From Nocardioides sp. zg-DK7169 (GTDB lineage: Bacteria; Actinomycetota; Actinomycetes; Propionibacteriales; Nocardioidaceae), in contig NZ_JABJRA010000006.1 in the NCBI RefSeq assembly GCF_013155365.1, positions 62,001-126,000 of the forward strand: DNA of 64,000 bases. The letters run 5' to 3'. Made by a program: the position numbers and the translations under genes. This document shows, one piece after another, positions 8,303 through 16,311 of this stretch. The first letter of the stretch is position 1, and each line of letters opens with the position of its first letter. The notes under the pieces were generated by a model that saw only the letters and a program-made list of their open reading frames with translations, was not told where the DNA came from and ran no database searches.

Positions 8303-9463
8303 ATGAACCCCGACTTCGACATCTACCGGCTCTCCGAGGACCACGAGGCGATCCGCGAGGCCGTCCGCGACATTTGCGAGGCCAAGATCGCGCCGTACGC
8401 CGCCGAGGTGGACGACAAGGCCCGCTACCCCCAGGAGGCGCACGACGCGCTGGTCGCCTCCGACTTCTTCGCGCCGCACGTGGCCGAGGAGTACGAGGGC
8501 GTCGGCGCCGACGCGCTCGCGACCTGCATCGTGATCGAGGAGGTCGCGCGGGTCTGCGCGTCGTCCTCGCTGATCCCGGCGGTCAACAAGCTCGGCTCGA
8601 TGCCGCTGATCCTGGGCGGCAGCGAGGAGCTCAAGCGCAAGTACCTCGTGCCGATGGCGCAGGGCCGGGCCGGGTTCTCCTACGGCCTCTCCGAGCGCGA
8701 CGCCGGCTCCGACACCGCATCGATGAAGACCCGCGCGGTGCGCGACGGCGACGACTGGGTGCTCAACGGCCAGAAGTCGTGGATCACCAACGCCGGGGTC
8801 TCGGAGTTCTACACCGTCCTCGCGGTCACCGACCCCGAGGGCGCCCGCGGGCGCAACGTCTCGGCGTTCATCGTGGAGAAGTCCGACGAGGGGTTCACCT
8901 TCGGCGAGAAGGAGCGCAAGCTCGGCATCAAGGGGTCCCCGACCCGCGAGCTGCTCTTCGACAACGTCCGGATCCCCGGCGACCGGATGATCGGCGAGCA
9001 CGGCACCGGCCTCAAGCTGGCGCTGCGCACCCTGGACCACACCCGCGTCACCATCGGCGCGCAGGCCATCGGCATCGCCCAGGGCGCGCTCGACTTCGCG
9101 GTCGGCTACGTCAAGGAGCGCCAGCAGTTCGGCAAGCACATCGCCGACTTCCAGGGCATCCAGTTCATGCTCGCCGACATGGCGATGAAGCTCGAGGTCG
9201 CCCGCCAGATGGTCTACGTCGCCGCGGCCAAGTCCGAGCGCGACGACGCCGACCTCGGCTTCTTCGGCGCCGCGGCCAAGTGCTTCGCCTCCGACGTCGC
9301 CATGGAGATCACCACCGACGCGGTGCAGCTGCTGGGCGGCTACGGCTACACCCAGGACTTCCCGGTCGAGCGGATGATGCGCGACGCCAAGATCACCCAG
9401 ATCTACGAGGGCACCAACCAGGTCCAGCGCATCGTGATGGCCCGCTCGGTGCTGAAGGGCTGA
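8303..9463 (+). CDS. Acyl-CoA dehydrogenase
   Basis: A 386-aa FAD-dependent dehydrogenase catalysing alpha,beta-oxidation of acyl-CoA. Visible are the family signature YGLSERDAGSDTASM with the FAD/substrate loop, WITNAG, and the C-terminal QIYEGTNQVQRIVMAR block in which the Glu of Y-E-G is the usual catalytic base of short/medium-chain enzymes. Length is typical of the 380-390-aa family. A GAGGA ribosome site precedes the ATG. It is the second gene of the unit with the hydroxyacyl-CoA dehydrogenase, and electrons would pass to ETF. A single 22-bp repeat unit and a 62-bp palindrome follow its stop. Confidence 0.93.
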   Translation: MNPDFDIYRLSEDHEAIREAVRDICEAKIAPYAAEVDDKARYPQEAHDALVASDFFAPHVAEEYEGVGADALATCIVIEEVARVCASSSLIPAVNKLGSMPLILGGSEELKRKYLVPMAQGRAGFSYGLSERDAGSDTASMKTRAVRDGDDWVLNGQKSWITNAGVSEFYTVLAVTDPEGARGRNVSAFIVEKSDEGFTFGEKERKLGIKGSPTRELLFDNVRIPGDRMIGEHGTGLKLALRTLDHTRVTIGAQAIGIAQGALDFAVGYVKERQQFGKHIADFQGIQFMLADMAMKLEVARQMVYVAAAKSERDDADLGFFGAAAKCFASDVAMEITTDAVQLLGGYGYTQDFPVERMMRDAKITQIYEGTNQVQRIVMARSVLKG

Positions 9464-9469
9464 CCCCTT

Positions 9470-9491
9470 CGCCGAGTCGGCGCCAGTGGTG
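9470..9491. repeat. Single unit of the 22-bp CGCCGAGTCGG repeat (family T22)
   Basis: CGCCGAGTCGGCGCCAGTGG and two further bases match the T22 unit found in tandem at 17,998, 19,020, 24,725 and 32,238. It begins 7 bases after the acyl-CoA dehydrogenase stop. It is the only solitary unit noticed in the window. Confidence 0.8.
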
Positions 9492-9511
9492 TGGGTGCAC
9501 GCCGCAAAGCA

Positions 9512-9573
9512 GATAGTCCGCCACACCACGGTCGTCGTACGCGCGATTCACGACCCTGGTGTGGCGGACTATC
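9512..9573. repeat. 62-bp palindromic element, family P62, copy 3
   Basis: Arms of 24 bases with one mismatch, 14-base centre CGTACGCGCGATTC. It differs from copy 4 at only one base inside the 62 bp. Flanks are also related to copy 4: 15 of 19 bases to the left match and GCGTTCGGGG follows on the right, so the repeated unit is longer than the palindrome. Confidence 0.92.
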
Positions 9574-9656
9574 GCGTTCGGGGGTCGGGGGGTCTCGGGG
9601 TCGGCCACCGGTACGCCGGCGATGCCGCGTTGTGCGCACTGCCTAACCTCGGAGGG

Positions 9657-10742
9657 ATGAGCTCCCCCGCCCCGAACACCGCCCTGGTCGTCGGCGCCAC
9701 CGGCATCGCCGGGAACGCCCTGTCCCGCCTCCTCATCGACGCGGGCTGGGACGTCCTCGGCCTGTCGCGACGCGCCGCGAGCGACGTCAGTGGCGTCGTA
9801 CCCGTCCAAGCCGACCTGACCGACGCCGCCGGCCTCCGTGACGCCCTCGGCGGGCACCGACCGACGCACGTCTTCATCACCGCCTGGGCCCGTCAGGAGA
9901 CCGAGGCGGAGAACATCCGGGTCAACGGTGCGATGGTCCGCGACGTCCTGGAGGCCGTGCGCCCCGCGGGGTCGGTGCGTCACGTCGCGCTGCTGACGGG
10001 CCTCAAGCACTACCTCGGCCCGTTCGAGGCGTACGGCGAGGGCAACGTCCCGGACACGCCGTTCCACGAGGACGAGGACCGGCTGCCGTACCCGAACTTC
10101 TACTACGCGCAGGAGGACGAGCTCTTCGCTGCCGCCGAGCGCGACCGCTTCACCTGGAGCGTCCACCGGGCCCACACGATCATCGGCTACGCCCTGGGCA
10201 ACGCGATGAACATGGGCCAGACGCTCGCCGCGCAGGCCGCCGTCTGTCGCGAGGAGGGGCTGCCCTTCGTGTTCCCGGGGTCCGAGACCCAGTGGAACGG
10301 CGTGACCGACATGACCGACGCGGGGTTGCTCGCCGAGCAGATGCACTGGGCGGCCATCACGCCCGCCGCCGCCGACACCGCCTTCAACGTCGCCAACGGG
10401 GACGTCTTCCGGTGGCGCTGGATGTGGCCGCGCCTCGCCGAGCGCCTCGGCGTCCGCCCCGTGGGGTACGACGCCGCCCCGCGCCCCCTCGAGGAGCAGA
10501 TGGCGGGTGCTGCACCGGTGTGGGCCAAGCTGGCCGCACGCGAGCAGCTGCGCGAGCACGACCTGGACCGGGTCGCGTCGTGGTGGCACACCGACGGCGA
10601 CCTCGGCCGTGACCTGGAGTGCTTCACCGACCTGGCCCGGAGCCGGGCCGCCGGGTTCACCGGCCACCGCTCGACGCTCGCCTGCTTCCTCGAGCTGTTC
10701 GACCGTCTCGAGGAGGAGCGGGTCGTGCCCGCGCCCCGATAG
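9657..10742 (+). CDS. PRISE-family SDR (progesterone 5-beta-reductase / iridoid-synthase-like NAD(P)H reductase)
   Basis: A 361-aa extended short-chain dehydrogenase. GATGIAGNAL is the glycine-rich cofactor motif, and PNFYYAQEDELF matches the N-F-Y-Y-x-x-E-D signature of the PRISE family, which reduces activated C=C bonds of enones such as steroids. WSVHRAHTIIGYALGNAMN and TAFNVANGDVFRWRWMWPRLA are also typical. The bacterial substrate is unknown. GGAGGG directly touches the ATG, too close for a ribosome site, while TAACCT lies 7 bases before the ATG, so the message may be leaderless. It is flanked by two nearly identical 62-bp palindromes. Confidence 0.85.
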   Translation: MSSPAPNTALVVGATGIAGNALSRLLIDAGWDVLGLSRRAASDVSGVVPVQADLTDAAGLRDALGGHRPTHVFITAWARQETEAENIRVNGAMVRDVLEAVRPAGSVRHVALLTGLKHYLGPFEAYGEGNVPDTPFHEDEDRLPYPNFYYAQEDELFAAAERDRFTWSVHRAHTIIGYALGNAMNMGQTLAAQAAVCREEGLPFVFPGSETQWNGVTDMTDAGLLAEQMHWAAITPAAADTAFNVANGDVFRWRWMWPRLAERLGVRPVGYDAAPRPLEEQMAGAAPVWAKLAAREQLREHDLDRVASWWHTDGDLGRDLECFTDLARSRAAGFTGHRSTLACFLELFDRLEEERVVPAPR

Positions 10743-10804
10743 CTCGCCCCGATCCGGGCCCCCGAGCGGCACCCGGCAGCGGCCCGGATGTACGCCACGA
10801 AGCG

Positions 10805-10866
10805 GATAGTCCGCCACACCAGGGTCGTCGTACGCGCGATTCACGACCCTGGTGTGGCGGACTATC
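10805..10866. repeat. 62-bp palindromic element, family P62, copy 4
   Basis: The best copy: a perfect 24-base inverted repeat (10,805-10,828 with 10,843-10,866) around CGTACGCGCGATTC. It lies between the convergent PRISE and SDR genes, where it could terminate transcription from both sides, although no T-tract follows either arm. Confidence 0.93.
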
Positions 10867-10941
10867 GCGTTCGGGGGGCCGCCGGCCGGGCCCCACAAGA
10901 CCTTCCACCGGACTACTGCGTCGGTGCGGGAGGTGAGACGC

Positions 10942-11778
10942 TCACCCCACCGGAGGCAGCTCCGGGAACACCGGCCCGCCGCCGAACATCAGCCGGGGAG
11001 AGACCGGGCGCCCGCCGTCGGGCTCGACGACGCCGTACTCCTCGGCGACCTCGGCGCTGATCAGCGCCTGGCCGGTGCGCCGGTGCAGCTGCGGGTCGGC
11101 GGCGAGGGCGGCGAGGACGCGGCCCTGGAGCTCGGGGGTCTCCGCGTCGCTGACCGGTACGCCGGCGATGTCGCGCACCCCGCTGGCGAGCAGCTGCTCG
11201 GTGCGGACCAGCCCGGGCCACAGCGACAGCACGGTGACGCCCTCGCCACGCAGCTCGAGGGCGGCGTCGTGGGTCATCTTGTCGAGCGCGGCCTTCGACA
11301 TGCCGTAGAGCGTGGAGTGCAGGTAGGCGCGGGCGCCGACCGAGGAGATGTTCACGACCAGGCCGCTGCCCCGGGCGATCATCACCGGCGCGGCGGCGCG
11401 CATCGCGACGAAGTGGGCGCGCAGGCCGACGCCGATCAGGGTGTCCCAGTCGGAGAGCGGGCGCTCCCAGAACCGCTCGGGGCGCACGTGGTTCATCCCC
11501 GGCCCGGCCCAGGCGTTGTTGACCAGCAGGTCGAGGCGGTCGCCGTCGGCGGCCACCTCGGCGACCAGCCGCTCCACGTCGGCGTCGTCGGTGTGCTCGC
11601 AGCGCCAGGCGCGCCCGCGCCCGCCGGCCTGCTCGACCCGCTCCACCGTGGTCGCGAGCCGCGACTCGTCGCGACCCGACACGTGCACGGTCCAGCCGGC
11701 CTCGGCCAGCCCGACCGCGATGCCCTGCCCGACGCCCTTGCTGCCGCCGGTCACCAGCGCCACGCGTGCGCCGCTCAC
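10942..11778 (-). CDS. SDR family oxidoreductase
   Basis: A 278-aa short-chain dehydrogenase. VTGGSKGVGQGIA is the cofactor motif, an R after VHVSGR suggests NADP preference, NNAW replaces the usual NNAG, and the active-site region reads SSVGARAYLHSTLYGMSKAALD with Tyr and Lys in the normal spacing. The substrate is unknown. GTG at 11,778 overlaps the TGA of the NTF2-like gene by four bases, indicating translational coupling. It is the last gene of the minus-strand ABC-importer operon, so it probably acts on the imported compound or a product of it (inference). Confidence 0.85.
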   Translation of the reverse strand: MSGARVALVTGGSKGVGQGIAVGLAEAGWTVHVSGRDESRLATTVERVEQAGGRGRAWRCEHTDDADVERLVAEVAADGDRLDLLVNNAWAGPGMNHVRPERFWERPLSDWDTLIGVGLRAHFVAMRAAAPVMIARGSGLVVNISSVGARAYLHSTLYGMSKAALDKMTHDAALELRGEGVTVLSLWPGLVRTEQLLASGVRDIAGVPVSDAETPELQGRVLAALAADPQLHRRTGQALISAEVAEEYGVVEPDGGRPVSPRLMFGGGPVFPELPPVG

Positions 11779-12269
11779 GACAGGGTCTCCACGATCTCGG
11801 CGCCCTCGGGCAGCGGGGTCGACAGCGACCACAGCATCCCCACGTGGCACGAGCGGATCCGCCAGGCGCCGTCCTCGACCTCGTAGCGGTCGTCGTACTC
11901 GATCGTGCTCACCCGCTCGGTGCGCTCCACCCGGTTGACCTGGCGGAAGCGCAGCGTCCACGCGCCGCGGGCCTCGGCCTCGGAGAGGATCTCGACGTCG
12001 GCGTGCATGCCGTGGTGCATGTCGAGCACGACGTACTTGCCGTCGCTGCGCGCCAGCGCCATCCGCCGGTAGACCTCCGCGATCCCGTCGGCGTCGTCGA
12101 ACTTCCCGAGCGCCGGGCCGTAGTCGATCGAGGCGCCGCGCGCGACGAAGCACTCCCGGAAGACCTCGGGCTGCTTGAGGTCGCACGCCCTCAGGTAGCG
12201 GTACTTCAGGGCCTTGATCGCCTCGATCGCCTCGAGCCGGGCGATGCGCTGCTCCAACGTGGGCTCCAC
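11775..12269 (-). CDS. NTF2-like / SnoaL-fold family protein
   Basis: A 164-aa single-domain protein with the alpha/beta cone of the NTF2-like superfamily: an N-terminal helix (IARLEAIEAIKALKYRYLRACD), then beta strands ending VSTIEYDDRYEVEDGAWRIRSCHVGMLW. Members act as isomerases, dehydratases, lyases or ring-hydroxylation subunits, so no reaction can be assigned. The GTG start at 12,269 has AGAGGAA at good spacing. It overlaps the following SDR by four bases and follows the ABC-transporter ATPase gene by 49 bases, which suggests a catabolic role tied to the importer. Confidence 0.75.
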   Translation of the reverse strand: MEPTLEQRIARLEAIEAIKALKYRYLRACDLKQPEVFRECFVARGASIDYGPALGKFDDADGIAEVYRRMALARSDGKYVVLDMHHGMHADVEILSEAEARGAWTLRFRQVNRVERTERVSTIEYDDRYEVEDGAWRIRSCHVGMLWSLSTPLPEGAEIVETLS

Positions 12270-12318
12270 GGTGGTTCCTCTCGGGTTCGGTGGTGCGGGA
12301 CGAGCGGACGGGACCGGT

Positions 12319-13311
12319 TCAGGCGGGCTCGACCAGGTGGCAGGCGGCCTGGCCGCCGCCGGCGACCGGACGCATCGGCGGCGCGACCTCGTGGCAGACG
12401 TCGATCGCCAGCGGGCAGCGGGTGCTGAAGACGCACCCGGCCGGCGGGTTGGCCGGGTCGGGCAGCTCGCCCTCGAGCCGGGTACGCCGCCGGGTGCGCT
12501 GCACCCGCGGGTCCGCGACGAGCGCCGCGGAGAGCAGCGCCTGGGTGTAGGGGTGCTCGGGGTGGTCGAACAGGTCCTCGGTGCGCTGCTGCTCCACCAG
12601 CCGGCCCAGGTACATGACCGCGACCCGGTCGGCGATGCTGCGGACGACGGCGAGATCGTGGGTGATGAACAGGCAGGCGATGCCGAGCTCGGCGATCAGG
12701 CTCTGCAGCAGCTGGAGGACCTGGTTCTGGCTGGAGACGTCCAGCGCGCTGACCGCCTCGTCGGCGATCACCAGCCGCGGGCGCAGGATCAGCGCCCGGG
12801 CGATCGCGATCCGCTGGCGCTGCCCGCCGGAGAACTCGTGCGGGTAGCGGTCGGCGTGCTCGCGGCGCAGCCCGACCAGCTCGAGCATCTCCACCACGCT
12901 GGCGCGACGCTGCTTGCGGTCCTGGTCGGTGTGGACCATCAGCGGCTCGGCGATGATCTCGGCGACCGTCATCGCGGGGTCCAGGGAGGAGAACGGGTCC
13001 TGGAAGACCATCTGCATGTCGCGGCGCGCGCGGCGCAGCTCCTTGCGGCCCAGGGTGGTGAGGTCCTGGCCGTCGAAGCGGACCTCGCCGCCGGCGGGGC
13101 GGATGAGCTGCATGATCCCGCGCACCGCGCTGGACTTGCCGGAGCCGGACTCGCCGACCAGCGCGACCACCTCGCCGGCGGCGACCTGGAGGTCGACGCT
13201 GCGCACCGCGGCGACCGTACGCCGCCCGCGCGAGCGGTACTCGACGCGCAGGTCGCGCACGTCGAGGAGCGGGGTGGCGGGGACCGCGGGGACCGCGGGA
13301 GTGGTGCTCAT
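12319..13311 (-). CDS. Oligopeptide/dipeptide-type ABC transporter ATP-binding protein (DppF-like)
   Basis: A 330-aa ATPase. Walker [11 protein letters not shown]-loop MVFQDPFSSLDP, signature SGGQRQRIAIARA, Walker B LVIADEAVSALD (the usual DEP is DEA) and switch histidine in FITHDLAVV are in order. The C-terminal oligopeptide/nickel extension is present as DPANPPAGCVFSTRCPLAID. It powers import together with its partner ATPase. ATG overlaps the stop of that partner gene by four bases (ATGA). It is the second ATPase of the five-gene importer. Confidence 0.92.
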   Translation of the reverse strand: MSTTPAVPAVPATPLLDVRDLRVEYRSRGRRTVAAVRSVDLQVAAGEVVALVGESGSGKSSAVRGIMQLIRPAGGEVRFDGQDLTTLGRKELRRARRDMQMVFQDPFSSLDPAMTVAEIIAEPLMVHTDQDRKQRRASVVEMLELVGLRREHADRYPHEFSGGQRQRIAIARALILRPRLVIADEAVSALDVSSQNQVLQLLQSLIAELGIACLFITHDLAVVRSIADRVAVMYLGRLVEQQRTEDLFDHPEHPYTQALLSAALVADPRVQRTRRRTRLEGELPDPANPPAGCVFSTRCPLAIDVCHEVAPPMRPVAGGGQAACHLVEPA

Positions 13312-14360
13312 GCGCGCCTCCCGGCGGGGGTCAGGTCGAGCTCGTCGGCACGCCGGCAGCGGTCGGTGCCGCCGCTCGGGCGCGGGGTCAGCGGGATCGG
13401 GCCGGCGTGGCAGGCCGCCTCGGCGAAGCGGCAGCGCGGCCCGAAGCGGCACCCGGTGGGGAAGGCGGTGGGCAGGGGAGGGGAGCCCGGGATGACCTCC
13501 ATCCCGCCCACGCCGTCCACGCGCGGCAGCGAGTGCATCAGCCCGGAGGTGTAGGGGTGCCGGGGCCGGTCGAAGAGGTCGAAGAGCTCGGCGTGCTCGA
13601 CGACCTGCCCGGCGTACATCACCACGACGTCGTCGCAGGCCTCGGCCACCACGCCGAGGTCGTGGGTGACCAGCAGGACGCCCATGTCGAGGTCGCGCGC
13701 GAAGCCGCGGACCAGGTCGAGGACCTGCGCCTGGATGGTGACGTCCAGGGCGGTGGTCGGCTCGTCGGCGATCAGCAGCTTGGGCTCGGTGGCCAGCGCC
13801 ATCGCGATCATCACCCGCTGGCGCATGCCGCCGGAGAACTGGTGCGGGTAGTCGTCGAGGCGCGACGCCGCGCGCGGGATGCCGACCAGGTCGAGCACCT
13901 CGGCGGCGCGGCGGCGGGCCCCGGCCCGGTCGGCGCCGCGGTGGCGGCGTACGACCTCGCCGACCTGCGACCCGACGGTGTACGCCGGGTTCAGGCTGGT
14001 CATCGGCTCCTGGAAGATCATCGCGACCTCGTTGCCGCGGACGTCGGCCATCTCCCGCTCGCTGAGGGTGAGCAGGTCGCGGCCGTTCAGGAGCACCTCG
14101 CCGGAGCTGATCCGCCCGTTCTGGGAGTCGATCAGGCGCAGCGTGGAGAAGCAGGTCACGGACTTGCCGGAGCCGGACTCGCCGACGAGGGCGACGACCT
14201 GCCCGGCACCGACGTCGAAGGAGACGTCGCTGACGACGGCGTTCCACTCGCCGCGGACGGCGAACTCCACGGTCAGGTCGCGCACCGAGAGCAGGGGCGG
14301 GGCCGAGGGCGTCGTGGGAGCCGCCGGCGCCGGCTGGGGGGTCTGGGTCGGGTGGGTCAT
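13308..14360 (-). CDS. Oligopeptide/dipeptide-type ABC transporter ATP-binding protein (DppD-like)
   Basis: A 350-aa ATPase. After a Pro/Thr-rich N-terminus it shows Walker [10 protein letters not shown]-loop [12 protein letters not shown], signature [14 protein letters not shown], Walker [13 protein letters not shown], the H-loop VTHDLGVV and the C-terminal extension with [17 protein letters not shown], in which Cys residues of this group can hold an Fe-S centre. Adjacent permease stop lies one base upstream; the next ATPase overlaps by four bases. It acts at the cytoplasmic face of the membrane. Confidence 0.92.
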   Translation of the reverse strand: MTHPTQTPQPAPAAPTTPSAPPLLSVRDLTVEFAVRGEWNAVVSDVSFDVGAGQVVALVGESGSGKSVTCFSTLRLIDSQNGRISSGEVLLNGRDLLTLSEREMADVRGNEVAMIFQEPMTSLNPAYTVGSQVGEVVRRHRGADRAGARRRAAEVLDLVGIPRAASRLDDYPHQFSGGMRQRVMIAMALATEPKLLIADEPTTALDVTIQAQVLDLVRGFARDLDMGVLLVTHDLGVVAEACDDVVVMYAGQVVEHAELFDLFDRPRHPYTSGLMHSLPRVDGVGGMEVIPGSPPLPTAFPTGCRFGPRCRFAEAACHAGPIPLTPRPSGGTDRCRRADELDLTPAGRRA

Positions 14361-14361
14361 C

Positions 14362-15294
14362 TCAGGCCCTGGTCCTCTCGCGACCGACGGAGTCGGCCAT
14401 CGAATCGCCGAGCACGTTGCAGGCCAGCACGCAGGCCACCACGGCCGTGGCCGGCACGATGATCGGCCACGGGGTGTAGAACCACGCCGCGCGGCCCTCG
14501 GACAGCATGCTTCCCCAGCTCGCCTCGGGCGCCTGGACGCCGAGGCCCAGGAAGCTCAGCGAGGACTCCGCGAGGATCGCGAAGCCGAGCGCCAGGCTGA
14601 TCTGCACCGCGAGCGGGGAGACCACGTTGGGCAGCACGTGGCGGCGCAGCACCCACGAGGTGGGGGTGCCGATGCTGCGCGAGGCCTCGATGAAGGTCTC
14701 CTCGCGCACCGCCAGCGTGGCGGCGCGCACCACCCGGAAGAAGCGGGGGATGAACACGATGCCGATCGCGAGCATCGCGTTGGTCAGGTTGGGACCCATC
14801 ACGCCGACGATGGCGAGCGCCAGCAGCAGCGGCGGGAAGCTCAGCAGCGCGTCGGCGATGCGGGAGAAGACCGCGTCCCAGGGTCCGCGCAGCAGCCCGG
14901 CGAGCAGCGCCGGCGGTACGCCGAACGCGAGGCCGACGAGCACGGAGATCGCCGCGGCCTGGGCGGCCACGCGCGCGCCGTACATCAGCCGGGAGAGGGT
15001 GTCGCGTCCCAGGCTGTCGGTGCCGAGCAGGTGGTCCGGCGACAGCGGCGGGAGGCGGCGCGCGGTGAGGTCCTGCACGACCGGGTCGTGCGGCGCCAGC
15101 CAGGTGGCCGTCACCGCCACGAACAGCCACAGGGCCACCACGAACAGCGCGGCGCGCGAGGTCCACGGGCCGGTGAAGCGGCGCAGGAAGCGGCGCCGCG
15201 GCGACTCGTGGCGCGGCGGGGAGGGCGCGCCCGACGGCTCGGTGACGGGCGCCTCGACGACGGGCGGGATGTCGGGGGTGGGCACGAGGGACAT
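14362..15294 (-). CDS. Oligopeptide/dipeptide-type ABC transporter permease (DppC-like)
   Basis: A 310-aa membrane protein. A Pro/Arg-rich cytoplasmic N-terminus (about 45 residues) precedes one hydrophobic segment, then the BPD transporter inner-membrane domain. HLLGTDSLGRDTLSRLMYGARVA is the typical DppC N-domain sequence and EASRSIGTPTSWVLRRHVLPN is the EAA coupling loop that contacts the ATPases. The ATG shares one base with the TGA of the preceding permease. Its ATP-binding partners follow immediately. Confidence 0.92.
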   Translation of the reverse strand: MSLVPTPDIPPVVEAPVTEPSGAPSPPRHESPRRRFLRRFTGPWTSRAALFVVALWLFVAVTATWLAPHDPVVQDLTARRLPPLSPDHLLGTDSLGRDTLSRLMYGARVAAQAAAISVLVGLAFGVPPALLAGLLRGPWDAVFSRIADALLSFPPLLLALAIVGVMGPNLTNAMLAIGIVFIPRFFRVVRAATLAVREETFIEASRSIGTPTSWVLRRHVLPNVVSPLAVQISLALGFAILAESSLSFLGLGVQAPEASWGSMLSEGRAAWFYTPWPIIVPATAVVACVLACNVLGDSMADSVGRERTRA

Positions 15295-16268
15295 CAGTGC
15301 GCCTCTCCGCGAGGGTTGAGGTAGCCGTAGGTGATGTCGACGACCAGGCTGGCCAGCACGGTGATGGCGACCGCGAAGACCACCATCCCCTGGATCGCGG
15401 GCAGGTCGCCGGCGAGCACGGACTGCACGGCGAAGTCGCCGAGGCCCTTGATGCCGAAGACGGTCTCGACCACCGCGGTGCCGCCGAGCAGGTAGCCGAC
15501 CTGGATGCCGATGACGGTGATGACCGGCATCAGGGCGTTCTTGAGGGCGTGCTTCCACACCACCGTGCGGGGGAGCATCCCCTTCGCGACGGCGGTGCGG
15601 ACGTAGTCCTGGCGCAGCACGTCGGACAGCGACGCGCGCAGCTGGCGCGCGATCTCGGCGGCGGCGACGACGCCGAGGGCGATGCCGGGCAGCAGCAGGT
15701 GCTGCAGCCACGGCCACACGCCCTCGGACAGCGGCGTGTAGCCGGTCGCCGGCAGCCAGGCCAGGTTGACGCCGATCACCAGCGCCAGCAGCAGGCCGAG
15801 CACGAAGTTCGGGGTCGCGAGGCCGACGGTGCTGGACACCGTGACGACGCGGTCCTGCCAGCGCCCGGCGCGGCGCCCGGCGAGCACGCCGGCGGGGATC
15901 CCGATGAGCAGCGCGAACACCATCGCCACCGCGGTCAGCGAGACCGTGACGGGCATCCGGGTGAGGATCATGTCCAGCACCGGGGTGCTGAAGGTGTAGC
16001 TGGTCCCGAGGTCGCCCTGGAGCAGACCGCCGACGAACGAGAAGAACTGCTCGTACGCCGGGCGGTCCAGCCCCAGGTTGGCGCGGACGGCCGCGATCTG
16101 CTCGGGGCTCGCCCCCTCGCCGGCGATCCGGTGGGCCGGGTCGCCGGGGATCAGGAAGACCAGGCTGAAGGTCGCCAGGGTGACGATGCCCATCAGCGGG
16201 ACCAGCAGGAGCAGGCGCCGCCCCACCAGGGGCAGCACCCGCGCGGTCGCGGCACTTGCCGTGCCCAT
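15294..16268 (-). CDS. Oligopeptide/dipeptide-type ABC transporter permease (DppB-like)
   Basis: A 324-aa permease with six predicted membrane segments. FLIPGDPAHRIAGEGASPEQ and LGLDRPAYEQFFSFVGGLLQGDLGTSYTF are the classic DppB N-terminal motifs, and QDYVRTAVAKGMLPRTVVWKHALKN contains the EAA loop. ATG 16,268 has AGGAG seven bases upstream. It pairs with the following DppC-like permease to form the channel, and lies 43 bases after the binding-lipoprotein gene. Confidence 0.93.
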   Translation of the reverse strand: MGTASAATARVLPLVGRRLLLLVPLMGIVTLATFSLVFLIPGDPAHRIAGEGASPEQIAAVRANLGLDRPAYEQFFSFVGGLLQGDLGTSYTFSTPVLDMILTRMPVTVSLTAVAMVFALLIGIPAGVLAGRRAGRWQDRVVTVSSTVGLATPNFVLGLLLALVIGVNLAWLPATGYTPLSEGVWPWLQHLLLPGIALGVVAAAEIARQLRASLSDVLRQDYVRTAVAKGMLPRTVVWKHALKNALMPVITVIGIQVGYLLGGTAVVETVFGIKGLGDFAVQSVLAGDLPAIQGMVVFAVAITVLASLVVDITYGYLNPRGEAH

Positions 16269-16311
16269 GTGAGCTCCTCGAGTCGAGATGTGCGGGTCGG
16301 GGGTACGGCGA

